Shown one piece after another: positions 25,862 to 34,139 of a DNA stretch of 64,000 nt (positions are counted from its first letter, which is position 1; every line of letters starts with the position of its first letter). The notes beneath the pieces are model-generated. The model ran no database searches. It worked only from the letters and a program-made list of their open reading frames with translations, and was not told the origin of the DNA. This stretch comes from Qipengyuania aurantiaca (GTDB lineage Bacteria > Pseudomonadota > Alphaproteobacteria > Sphingomonadales > Sphingomonadaceae), in the NCBI RefSeq assembly GCF_019711375.1, contig NZ_CP081295.1, forward strand, positions 1,963,501-2,027,500, in the 5' to 3' direction. The translations under genes were made by a program, and so were the position numbers.

Positions 25862-26119
25862 TTACTGCGGACCGGGGCCCTGGCCGGGTCCACCGCGACC
25901 GGGCATGAAGCGGTAGGTGATGCGCGCCTTGGTCAGATCGTAGGGCGTCAGCTCGCACAGGACCTCGTCGCCCACAAGCACGCGGATGCGGTTCTTGCGC
26001 ATCTTGCCCGCCGTGTGGCCGAGCACTTCGTGGCCGTTCTCGAGCTCGACGCGGAACATGGCGTTGGGCAGCAGTTCCACAACGCGCCCGCGCATTTCGA
26101 GAAGTTCTTCTTTGGCCAT
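25862..26119 (-). CDS. infA: Translation initiation factor IF-1 with C-terminal tail
   Basis: IF-1 binds the 30S A site and works with IF-2 and IF-3 in initiation. The 85 residues start [20 protein letters not shown] and contain the OB-fold signatures [25 protein letters not shown] and [12 protein letters not shown], where the canonical 72-residue protein ends. Here about 13 extra residues follow, a Gly/Pro/Gln-rich tail [15 protein letters not shown] chose ATG 26119; the frame is open further upstream but only with non-family sequence. First gene of the infA-maf-RNase-yacG string, divergent from the TonB receptor. Confidence 0.96.
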   Translation of the reverse strand: MAKEELLEMRGRVVELLPNAMFRVELENGHEVLGHTAGKMRKNRIRVLVGDEVLCELTPYDLTKARITYRFMPGRGGPGQGPGPQ

Positions 26120-26327
26120 TCGTGTCCTTAAGTCATGCAGTTGGTCGAGTGATGTCGCGCGCCCATAGCGGCAGGCGGGATAAAAGGGAAGAGTCTGGCA
26201 TTCCCCAACAAGCAAGCCACCTTCCGCGACGAACCGATACACGCAATTCCTTGCGGAAGACCGTGCTTTCGCGAAGAACCGAGGCGAGGGGGCCTGACGA
26301 CCTTACGATCGAAAGACCTGAAGCTTG

Positions 26328-29072
26328 ATGAAAATGTCCCGCAAGTCCGCGCTTTTGGCGCTTACCGCCATATGGGTGTGGCAGGTGCCTGTCGCAAGTG
26401 CGCAGGACGAACCGGCCGATGAGGGCGGACCCGAAGCGGCAGCCGAAATGGACGAGGACGGCGATATCGTCGTCTATGGCACCCGGCTCAAGGGCCAGCT
26501 CGTCATCGACCAGCCGCCGCTCGCCGAATATGACGAGGCCGACATCGCGGCCTTCGGCGCCAATTCCATCGCCGATGTGATCGCCGCGATTGCCCCTGCC
26601 ACCGATAGCGGCGCGCGCGGCGGACGCGGGGGCGGACGTCCGGTTTTCCTCATCAACGGCATCCGTGTGTCGAGCTGGCGCGAATTCCGCAGCTACCCAC
26701 CCGAAAGCGTCGCCAAGGTCGAGGTTTTTCCCGAGGAAGTCGCCCAGCGCTTCGGCTATTCGCCCGATCAGCGGGTGGTGAACATCGTCCTCAAGCCCAA
26801 TTTTCAGGCCCTTACGGCGGAGGTCGAATACGAACAGCCCGAAGACGGCGGCTATTCGCGCAACGAGCAGGAACTGACCTGGCTGCGGATTGGCGAGAAG
26901 GGGCGGCTGAACCTCAATCTCGATGTCGAGGATCGCAGCCTGCTGACCGAGGCGGAGCGCGGTCTGACCACGCCCGGCGCGGAGGACCAGGCTCAGTTTC
27001 GCAGCCTCGTCTCGGACACGATGGCCGTGCAGCTGGAAGCCAATTACGCGCGTGCGGTCATCGAGAGCGGCACGTCCTTCAGTCTCAACGGCACGGTCAA
27101 TTACGGCGAGAGCTTGAGCCTTTCCGGCCTCGCCACCGATGGCGTGACCGTGCTGGAGCGGCGTGGCGAAAGCGACAGCTATTCCGCAGGCCTGACGGTG
27201 AACCAGCCTTTCGGCGCGTGGAACGCGACCTTCACCAGCGACAACACTTACGCCAATTCGCAGACCGAGATCGACCGCAACGACGCGAGCGGCTTCGATA
27301 CGGCGCGCAGCCGCACTTACACCACGGTCAACAAGGCGACCTTGAACGGCTTCCCGCTCCAGCTCCCCGCCGGCGAACTCAGCACCACACTCGACCTCGG
27401 CTTCGACTGGAAGCGCATCGAAAGCGAGGACACGCGCGCCGACGAGGACTTCGGCCTGACGCGCCGCCGCCTCAACGCAGGCCTGACTGTGGCAGCCCCG
27501 ATTGCGCGCCGCGGCGGCCCGCTGGGCGCAATCGGCGACGTGACACTGGTGGCGACCGGCGGGGTGGAGGACCTTTCGGACTTCGGGACGCTCGCCAACT
27601 GGAGCCTGGGTGCGAACTGGTCGCCCTTCGACAACCTCAATCTCAGCGCGACGCGGATATGGCGCGAGGTTGCGCCTTCGCTGACCAATCTCGGCAGCCC
27701 GCTGATCGAGGAGTTGAACGCAACCGTCTTCGATTACCGCACCGGCGACACGGTGCTCGCAACGCTGGTCACGGGCGGCAACCCGAACCTTGCCGCCGAG
27801 ACACAGGCCGACTGGAAATTCGGCGCGAACTGGGGCTTGCCGTTCTGGGACGACGCGCGTCTCAACGTCGATTACGGCATCAACCGCTCGCGCGACGTGA
27901 CCTCGACACCGGCGTTCAGCTCGGCCTTCGAGGAAGCTTTCCCCGACCGGGTGACACGCGATGCAGCGGGCGATCTGCTCGCCATCGATCGCCGTCCGCT
28001 GACGCTTTACGAGACCCGCAGCCGGATCCTCTCCTTCGGTTTCAACGTGCGCGGGCAGATCGGCAAAGAGCCCGAGCGCAGTGAGCGTCGCGGTGGTCCG
28101 CCGCAGGGTGGGGGTGAGGATGCCGCGCGCCGTGGCGGTCCAGGTGGTGGCTCAGGCGGAGGCGGCTTCGATCCGGCCCGCATGGAGGCCATCCGCGTGG
28201 CCTTCTGCAAGGTGCCCGAGGGCGAGACGCCCGATTTGTCGCAGATCCCCGAACAGTTCCGCACGCGTCTGCTCGACGAAAACGGCAATCCCGATCCGGA
28301 AAAGATCGCGGCGGCCCGCCAGCGGTTCTGCGGCGCGGAAGCCGAGCAGCGCGGCGAGCGCTTTGCCGCCATGCGCGCGGCGATCTGCGCCGATCCGCCC
28401 AAGCTCGACGGCTTGCCCGAACAGATGCTCGCCCGCTTGAAGGGCGAGGATGGCGAAATCGATCCCGCGAAACTGGCGGCCTTGCGCGAACGCATGTGCA
28501 GCGCACAAGGCGGCGCACAGGAAGGCGAGCAGGGCCAGCGGCGCGGGCGGGGCGGCATGATGCGCATGTTCGGCGGCGGCAATTCGCAGGATACGCGGCC
28601 GCGCTATTTCCTCAGCCTCAACCACAATATCACGCTGGAAAACGAGGTGCTGCTTTCACAGACCGGACCGCTGTTCGACCAGCTCAACGGCTTCGTGCTG
28701 GGCAGCGGGGCGATCCCGCGCCACTCCGCGCGGCTGGAAGGCGGCATCTTTTGGGAAGGTTACGGGCTGCGCCTGTCCGGCAATTATGTGGGCGACGCCG
28801 TGGTGCGCGGGGGCGATTTCCCCGGCTCGAGCGATCTCTTTTTCGATGATCTCGCCACCTTCGACATCCGCCTCTTCGCCAATCTCGGCGAGGTTTTCGA
28901 GACGGAGGACGGCTGGATGAAGGACCTGCGGCTCGCCTTCTTGATCGACAACGTGTTCGACGCGCGCCGCCGCATTACCGACGAGACGGGCGAAGTGCCG
29001 GCCGCCTACGATCCGCTGCGGATCGATCCGACCGGACGCTACCTCGGCATCGATATACGAAAGGCGTTCTAG
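26328..29072 (+). CDS. TonB-dependent receptor with Cys-containing repeat insert
   Basis: Outer-membrane receptor of 914 residues from ATG 26328 (TTG 26325 and ATG 26334 are alternatives). A signal peptide ends VASAQ; then an acidic linker, DIVVYGTRL as TonB-box-like segment, a plug domain with GGRPVFLINGIRVSS and a barrel ending GIDIRKAF. Between about residues 580 and 760 there is an insert: a Gly/Arg/Pro-rich stretch, two related helical units each opening and closing with Cys (Cys627-Cys668 and Cys687-Cys724), then a second Gly/Arg-rich stretch. The insert falls between two barrel strands, so it should be a surface or periplasmic loop. Ligand unknown. It is convergent with an alpha/beta-hydrolase gene (4 bp gap). 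Confidence 0.88.
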   Translation: MKMSRKSALLALTAIWVWQVPVASAQDEPADEGGPEAAAEMDEDGDIVVYGTRLKGQLVIDQPPLAEYDEADIAAFGANSIADVIAAIAPATDSGARGGRGGGRPVFLINGIRVSSWREFRSYPPESVAKVEVFPEEVAQRFGYSPDQRVVNIVLKPNFQALTAEVEYEQPEDGGYSRNEQELTWLRIGEKGRLNLNLDVEDRSLLTEAERGLTTPGAEDQAQFRSLVSDTMAVQLEANYARAVIESGTSFSLNGTVNYGESLSLSGLATDGVTVLERRGESDSYSAGLTVNQPFGAWNATFTSDNTYANSQTEIDRNDASGFDTARSRTYTTVNKATLNGFPLQLPAGELSTTLDLGFDWKRIESEDTRADEDFGLTRRRLNAGLTVAAPIARRGGPLGAIGDVTLVATGGVEDLSDFGTLANWSLGANWSPFDNLNLSATRIWREVAPSLTNLGSPLIEELNATVFDYRTGDTVLATLVTGGNPNLAAETQADWKFGANWGLPFWDDARLNVDYGINRSRDVTSTPAFSSAFEEAFPDRVTRDAAGDLLAIDRRPLTLYETRSRILSFGFNVRGQIGKEPERSERRGGPPQGGGEDAARRGGPGGGSGGGGFDPARMEAIRVAFCKVPEGETPDLSQIPEQFRTRLLDENGNPDPEKIAAARQRFCGAEAEQRGERFAAMRAAICADPPKLDGLPEQMLARLKGEDGEIDPAKLAALRERMCSAQGGAQEGEQGQRRGRGGMMRMFGGGNSQDTRPRYFLSLNHNITLENEVLLSQTGPLFDQLNGFVLGSGAIPRHSARLEGGIFWEGYGLRLSGNYVGDAVVRGGDFPGSSDLFFDDLATFDIRLFANLGEVFETEDGWMKDLRLAFLIDNVFDARRRITDETGEVPAAYDPLRIDPTGRYLGIDIRKAF

Positions 29073-29076
29073 GCCG

Positions 29077-29865
29077 TCAGTTCAGCGCGCGGCGCGGGAA
29101 GAACAGGCTGGCGAGCCCTTGCGCGCGGAAGGGTTTCCACGCGCCTTCTTCCTGTGCCAGCCGGTCGGCGACGGCATAGACGACCGCCGGGTTGACGCCG
29201 AGCCCGCAATGGCTGGCCACCACTTCGATATTCTCGCAATCCTCGCGATCGCCGCACTGTACCGAGCCGCGCCAGTGCACCACGCCGTCGGTCCGGGTGA
29301 GGATCGAGGTGGTGGGGACGGGCGGGGCATCGCCAAGGCCCTGGAAGCCGCCGTCGCGCAGCGGTTCGGGTTCCTTGCCGTTGAGCAATTCGAACAGGCG
29401 GGCGGCGTTGGTGTGGCCGCGATCGTCGCTGATCGGCGAGCCGAGGCTGATCACGAGGCGGACCTTCTCGGGCGCCATCTTGGCCAGTTCGCGCGCGAAC
29501 ACACCGCCAAGGCTCCAGCCGACGATGCTGATCGGGCGGCCGGTGCGATCGTGCAATTCCTCCACGCAGGCCATCATCGCCTCGATCCGGGCGTTGTCGA
29601 CCTTGACGTTGCGACCCAGCTTCCAGCCCACTGCGTCATAGCCGAGATCGGCGAGCAGGCGGCGCAAGGGGCCGGTCGAATAATCCGACGCCATGAAGCC
29701 GGGCAGCACGAGCACACCATGTCCGTCGCCGCGCGGAAGCTGGCCCAGCAGGGGGCGCAGCGCATAGAAGCTGGCGAGTTCGCCGAAAGCGCGGCCGGGT
29801 TCGGCGAGCGTCAGCAAGCGGCTGGGCGGTCGGGCCGGGCTTGTCGCGGGGGCAAGTGCCGTCAT
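29077..29865 (-). CDS. Alpha/beta-hydrolase (esterase/lipase-like)
   Basis: 262-residue hydrolase with the fold's key parts: the oxyanion segment VLVLPGFMASD (near 52), the nucleophile elbow GWSLGG (Ser near 118) and a C-terminal His in SHCGLGVNP (near 223). An acidic partner is plausible near TRTDGVVHW. There is no signal peptide, so it is probably cytoplasmic. Its ATG overlaps the stop of the wax-ester synthase gene by 4 bases (ATGA), which suggests coupled translation and a role on neutral lipids or their fatty acids; that role is inference. Confidence 0.82.
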   Translation of the reverse strand: MTALAPATSPARPPSRLLTLAEPGRAFGELASFYALRPLLGQLPRGDGHGVLVLPGFMASDYSTGPLRRLLADLGYDAVGWKLGRNVKVDNARIEAMMACVEELHDRTGRPISIVGWSLGGVFARELAKMAPEKVRLVISLGSPISDDRGHTNAARLFELLNGKEPEPLRDGGFQGLGDAPPVPTTSILTRTDGVVHWRGSVQCGDREDCENIEVVASHCGLGVNPAVVYAVADRLAQEEGAWKPFRAQGLASLFFPRRALN

Positions 29866-31496
29866 GTCGTGGATCTTCCTTTCCCTGTCGGGGCAGCCTT
29901 CTTACCGCTGGCGACCTTTTTCGTGCCCGCTGTGACGTTCTTCGCGCCGGCCTTCTTCGGAGCGGCCTTTGCGGGCGATTTTCTGGTTGGAGCGGCCCGC
30001 TTCTGAGCGGCGGGCTTGGTCTTTCGCTTTGTAGGCGAAGATGGTTTCTTTTTGGTAGCCGGAGCTATCTTATCCGCAAGTTTTGCCGCGTCGCGCAACT
30101 CCTCGAAGCTCAACTCCATGCATTCGCGATAGAATTCCGGATCGGGCATCATCTCGCGATCGGCGGTGAAGGCGATGGTGGCCTCGTCGGTATAGCTTTG
30201 CACCACATGGCCGAGGCCGAGGCCGTCGGTCAGGCACAGCAGCCCCAGCATGCTCTCCATCCGCGCACCGGCCGAATAGATCGGGATCGGCGGGCCGGGC
30301 ACATTGGTGACGACGGTGGCGAATATCGGCCCGACGCCGCGATTGGCAAGGCTGAGGCGGGTGTAGAGCTGTGCCCCCAGCGCCATGAACAGAGCGGGGC
30401 TGGCCTTGCTCATCTCGGTCATGTTGCGCGCACCCAGCGCGTCGGTCATCGCCTTGGAGTTCTTGGTGCGATTGTGGACCCACTCCAGCCGCTCCACCGG
30501 GTCCGCGATATGCGTGCCGAGCGGGGCGATCATGGCCGCCACCTGGTTGCCCATGGCGTTCTTCTCGTCCTTCGCTCGGACCGAAATCGGGGCCATGGCC
30601 GTCAGCGTCTTCTTGGGCAGCTCGCCCTTATCCTCGAGATAACGCCGCATGGCTCCGCCGATGATGGCGAGGAAGACATCGTTGACCTTGGCCCCTTCGG
30701 CTGCCGTCCGGATCGCCTTGATATCGGCCAGCGGCACGCTGATCCCCTCAACCACGCGGTGCGGCGAAATCTTGCGGTTGAAGCGCGTCTTGGGCGCGAT
30801 CATCTCGGTCGAGACGTCGAACTCCTTTGCCGCCAGCCCCTTGAGCGCGTTGGCGAGCCCCGGCGCGGCCTTGGCCGCCACTTCCAGCTGTTTGAGCGGA
30901 TTGGTGATCGCGTTCATGTAGCTGCGGCCGAGCAGTTCGACCGGGTTGGGCAGCTTCTCCGGTTTCCACGTATCGGGCGTGTCGGGCGGAGGCTGGTCGG
31001 GGCGCAGCGTGTGGGTCGCCTCCATCAGGTCGATCCCGCTCATGCCGTCGATTGCGGCGTGGTGGACCTTGGTGATGTAGGCGTAGCTGCCCGTGGCCAC
31101 GCCCTCGACCCCGTCCAGTCCTTCCACGACGGTGATCTCCCACGGCGGACGCGACAGGTCGAGCGGGCGGGCAAAGACCCGCGCGGCCTGGATACAGAGC
31201 TGCCGCCAGTCGCCGGGCTTGGGCAGCGCCACGTGGCGGACATGGTATTCGAGATCGAAATCGGGGTCCTCGATCCAGTAGGGATAGTCGAGGTCGAAGG
31301 GCACGCGCACCAGCCGCTGGCGCATGGTGGTGGAGAGCTGCAACCGGCTTTCAATGAAGGACAGGATATCCTTGAACCGCACGAAGCCGCCGGGCGCGGT
31401 TTCGGGATTGTAGATCAGGATCGAACCGATGTGCATCGGCGAATTGCGCGTTTCCAGCGCAACGAAGCTGGCATCCATGCCTTGCAATTGCTGCAT
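29862..31496 (-). CDS. Wax ester synthase/diacylglycerol acyltransferase with basic tail
   Basis: WS/DGAT family acyltransferase that transfers acyl-CoA to a fatty alcohol or diacylglycerol, forming storage lipids at the inner-membrane face. I use ATG 31496 (MQQLQGMDASF), 7 bases after AGGAG, rather than the TTG 15 bases earlier; this gives 544 residues. The catalytic HHAAIDG (HHxxxDG) is intact near residue 140, and the C-terminal domain has VTNVPGPPIPIY and MEL-type endings normal for the family. The last 70 residues (from about 475) are an added Lys/Ala/Pro-rich tail similar in composition to histone H1. It overlaps the downstream hydrolase by 4 bases. Confidence 0.9.
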   Translation of the reverse strand: MQQLQGMDASFVALETRNSPMHIGSILIYNPETAPGGFVRFKDILSFIESRLQLSTTMRQRLVRVPFDLDYPYWIEDPDFDLEYHVRHVALPKPGDWRQLCIQAARVFARPLDLSRPPWEITVVEGLDGVEGVATGSYAYITKVHHAAIDGMSGIDLMEATHTLRPDQPPPDTPDTWKPEKLPNPVELLGRSYMNAITNPLKQLEVAAKAAPGLANALKGLAAKEFDVSTEMIAPKTRFNRKISPHRVVEGISVPLADIKAIRTAAEGAKVNDVFLAIIGGAMRRYLEDKGELPKKTLTAMAPISVRAKDEKNAMGNQVAAMIAPLGTHIADPVERLEWVHNRTKNSKAMTDALGARNMTEMSKASPALFMALGAQLYTRLSLANRGVGPIFATVVTNVPGPPIPIYSAGARMESMLGLLCLTDGLGLGHVVQSYTDEATIAFTADREMMPDPEFYRECMELSFEELRDAAKLADKIAPATKKKPSSPTKRKTKPAAQKRAAPTRKSPAKAAPKKAGAKNVTAGTKKVASGKKAAPTGKGRSTT

Positions 31497-31614
31497 CAGG
31501 CTCTCCTGCAAGCGCCCCGCTATTGCGAGTGCACGAAGGCGAGGAGGCTAGCAGAGCCGCCATTCCGGTCAACTTGCCGCGCCGGTCAGCGCGTGCCGTA
31601 GCGGTTACAGGGGC

Positions 31615-32790
31615 TTAGAGCGCCTCGCCCGCCGCAACGCCGCTCGCCCAGGCCCATTGGAAGTTGTATCCGCCCAGCCAGCCGGTCACGTCGACCGCCT
31701 CGCCGATGGCGTAGAGGCCGGGGAGTTTCTTCGCTTCCATGGTCTTTGAGGACAGCTCGGTGGTCGCAATGCCGCCGACCGTGACCTCGGCCTTGGCGAA
31801 GCCTTCGGTGCCCGAGGGGCGGAAGCTCCAGCGCCTCAATTGCTCCTGCGCGCGGCGCAGCGCCTTGTCGCTGGCATTGCCGAGCTCGGTTTCCACGCCG
31901 AGCTTTTCGGCAAGGATGTCGGCCAGCCGGTCGGGCAGGGCATCGCGCAGGATCGAGCGCATAGTGGCGCGCGGATTGTCGCGCTTGGCGTCGAGCAGCC
32001 AGTCGCCGGTCGAGCCCGGCAGGAAGTCGATGGCGATCGCCTCGCCCGGCTTCCAGTAGGAGGAGATCTGCAGGATCGAGGGGCCCGAGAGGCCGCGGTG
32101 GGTAAAGAGCGCGGCCTCGGGGAAGCTGGTCTTGCCAGCGCTGGCGACAACCGGTGCGGACACGCCCGAAATCTCGCGGAAAAGCACTTCCTCGCCGCCA
32201 AGAGTAAGCGGGACGAGGGCGGGTCGCGGCTCGACCACCTTGAGGCCGAACTGGCGCGCAAGATCGTAGGCGAAGCCGGTCGCGCCCATCTTGGGGATGG
32301 AGGGGCCGCCGGTTGCAATGACGAGGCTGGGCGCCGTAGCCACTTGCCCGCTCGCCATGACGGCAAAGCGCCCGTCCGCATGCTCGACCGCGCTGACCTC
32401 GGCGTTGCATCGGATCTCGACGTCGCCTTTTGCACACTCCTCCAGCAGCATCTCGACGATCTGCTTCGAGGACCCGTCGCAAAACAGCTGGCCCAGCGTC
32501 TTCTCGTGCCAGGCGATGCCATAGCTCTCGACCAGTTCGAGGAAATCGCGCGGGGTGTAGCGGGCGAGCGCCGACTTGGCGAAATGGGGATTGCCCGACA
32601 GATAGTTGGCCGGGCCAGCGCCGATATTGGTGAAATTGCAGCGCCCGCCGCCGGAAATCAGGATCTTCTTGCCCGGCTTCTCTGCCTTCTCGAGCACCAG
32701 CACCCGGCGTCCGCGCTGGCCCGCGCGCGCGGCGCACATCAGCCCGGCCGCACCCGCGCCGAGGATTATCGCGTCATAGTTGTCGGCCAT
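31615..32790 (-). CDS. HI0933/BaiN-type FAD flavoprotein
   Basis: 391-residue flavoprotein of the HI0933-like family, NAD(P)/FAD-dependent oxidoreductases of unclear substrate. The dinucleotide fold starts at residue 6 with AIILGAGAAGLMCA, then the family signature SGGGRCNFTN (near 47-56), an ATGG at VIATGGPSIPKMG (near 160) and the closing FAD motif GLYAIGEAVDVTGWLGGYNFQWAWASG near the C-terminus. It is soluble. Its ATG directly follows the stop of the permease gene upstream with no spacer, so the two are co-translated. The substrate cannot be inferred from the neighbours. Confidence 0.9.
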   Translation of the reverse strand: MADNYDAIILGAGAAGLMCAARAGQRGRRVLVLEKAEKPGKKILISGGGRCNFTNIGAGPANYLSGNPHFAKSALARYTPRDFLELVESYGIAWHEKTLGQLFCDGSSKQIVEMLLEECAKGDVEIRCNAEVSAVEHADGRFAVMASGQVATAPSLVIATGGPSIPKMGATGFAYDLARQFGLKVVEPRPALVPLTLGGEEVLFREISGVSAPVVASAGKTSFPEAALFTHRGLSGPSILQISSYWKPGEAIAIDFLPGSTGDWLLDAKRDNPRATMRSILRDALPDRLADILAEKLGVETELGNASDKALRRAQEQLRRWSFRPSGTEGFAKAEVTVGGIATTELSSKTMEAKKLPGLYAIGEAVDVTGWLGGYNFQWAWASGVAAGEAL

Positions 32791-34074
32791 CTATGCCTCG
32801 TCGAGCGCGTAGTCCGGCGCCTGCCGTGCGGCGAGGAAATAGAGCAGCGTGCCGCCGGCAAAGAGCCCGCCGAAAGTGAGCCAGGACTGGATGTCCGCAT
32901 GGCTCGCCACCCAGGCTGTGCTGACGAAGGCGAGCAGGGCCACCACGGAGTGCGTGACGTTCACCTCGCCATCGCGCTTTTCCAGCACGGGCAGCGCCGC
33001 GGCGCTGACGAGATAGGTGAAGAGCCGCGTCAACGTTCCGGCCAGCGCGAGTGCCTCGAAGCCTTCCCAGAAACCGAAAGCGATGGCCGCGCCGCCGTAG
33101 AACAGGATCGAGTTGGAGGGCGTCTGCCAGCGCGGGCTGACCTTCTCGAACCAGGCAGGCAGCATGCCACGCTCGGCCATGCCGTAGGTCATGCGGGGGA
33201 GGGTCACGCCGCCCTGGAAATTGTTGCCCGCAATGCTGAAAGCCGCGGCGAAGACGATGGCCACGGCACCAAAGCGGCCCATGGTCACTTCGGCTGCACC
33301 CGCCAGCGCGTTGTCCTCGCCGCCCGTGCCGGGGCCGATGGCGAGATAGGCCCAGATGATTGCCATGTAGAGCAGCGTCACCGCCGCCAGAGTGGTCAGC
33401 AGCGCAAGCGGCACGTCGCGGCGCGGCTGGCGCATCTCGCCTGCGGGAAGCGTCACCGTCTCGAAGCCCATGAAGGCGTAATAGAGCAGCAGCACCACCG
33501 TCTCGACCTGGCTGAACTGCGGCACAACGAAGCCGACATCGTTCGTGCCCGCAAGCAGCGCGGAGCCGAGCAGCAGCGCCAGCGGGGCGAGCTTCAGCAC
33601 CGTCATCACCCCCAGCGCGCCGACCGATTTGCGCATGCCGAAGAGGTTGATCGCGGTGAGGATGGCGATGATCGTCGCAACCGCGCCCGCGCGCATGTAA
33701 TCGGGATCGAGGACCGGAAAAAGGGCCGCGAGATAGGCGACCATGACATGCGTGTTCGCCGCCACGGTCACGATCGCGCTCATGTAGCGCATCCAGCCCG
33801 CCTGGTAGCCGACGAAGCGCCCGAACGCCGCCTCGCCATAAAGGACCGGACCACCCGAATGCTCGAACCGCGCGGCCAACCACGCGAAGACGAGGATCAG
33901 CGGCGCGAACAGCAGTCCGCCGGCAAGGATCAGCCAGGGCGCGAAATCGCCCACCGCCGCCACGAGGATCGCGGGCATGGCGAAAATGCCGGCCCCGATC
34001 ATGCCGTTCACCGGGAAGAGCGCCGTGCCCCAGAAGCCGACCGTGCGCGGGGGTGCCTGTACCTGTCCGTCCAT
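32791..34074 (-). CDS. APC-family amino acid permease
   Basis: Amino acid/polyamine/organocation transporter with twelve hydrophobic helices, 427 residues from ATG 34074 (MDGQVQAPPR); a TTG seven codons earlier would extend it needlessly. The first helix has the unwound GMIGAGIFAMP substrate segment of the APC fold, and the YAFMGFETVTLPAGEM stretch in the sixth helix is typical for the family. The stop codon touches the ATG of the HI0933-like gene. It is divergent from uvrC. Which amino acid is carried is unknown. Confidence 0.88.
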   Translation of the reverse strand: MDGQVQAPPRTVGFWGTALFPVNGMIGAGIFAMPAILVAAVGDFAPWLILAGGLLFAPLILVFAWLAARFEHSGGPVLYGEAAFGRFVGYQAGWMRYMSAIVTVAANTHVMVAYLAALFPVLDPDYMRAGAVATIIAILTAINLFGMRKSVGALGVMTVLKLAPLALLLGSALLAGTNDVGFVVPQFSQVETVVLLLYYAFMGFETVTLPAGEMRQPRRDVPLALLTTLAAVTLLYMAIIWAYLAIGPGTGGEDNALAGAAEVTMGRFGAVAIVFAAAFSIAGNNFQGGVTLPRMTYGMAERGMLPAWFEKVSPRWQTPSNSILFYGGAAIAFGFWEGFEALALAGTLTRLFTYLVSAAALPVLEKRDGEVNVTHSVVALLAFVSTAWVASHADIQSWLTFGGLFAGGTLLYFLAARQAPDYALDEA

Positions 34075-34139
34075 GACGGCAGGGGATGGCGGCAAACATC
34101 GCTTTGCACAAGACGGCTCTCCGCACTATCTCCACCCGC

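Noticed and set aside
34086-34139. Longer N-terminus for UvrC from ATG 34086.
   Set aside because: Would leave 11 bp to the divergent permease start and adds residues not seen in the family; ATG 34140 is preferred though not proven.
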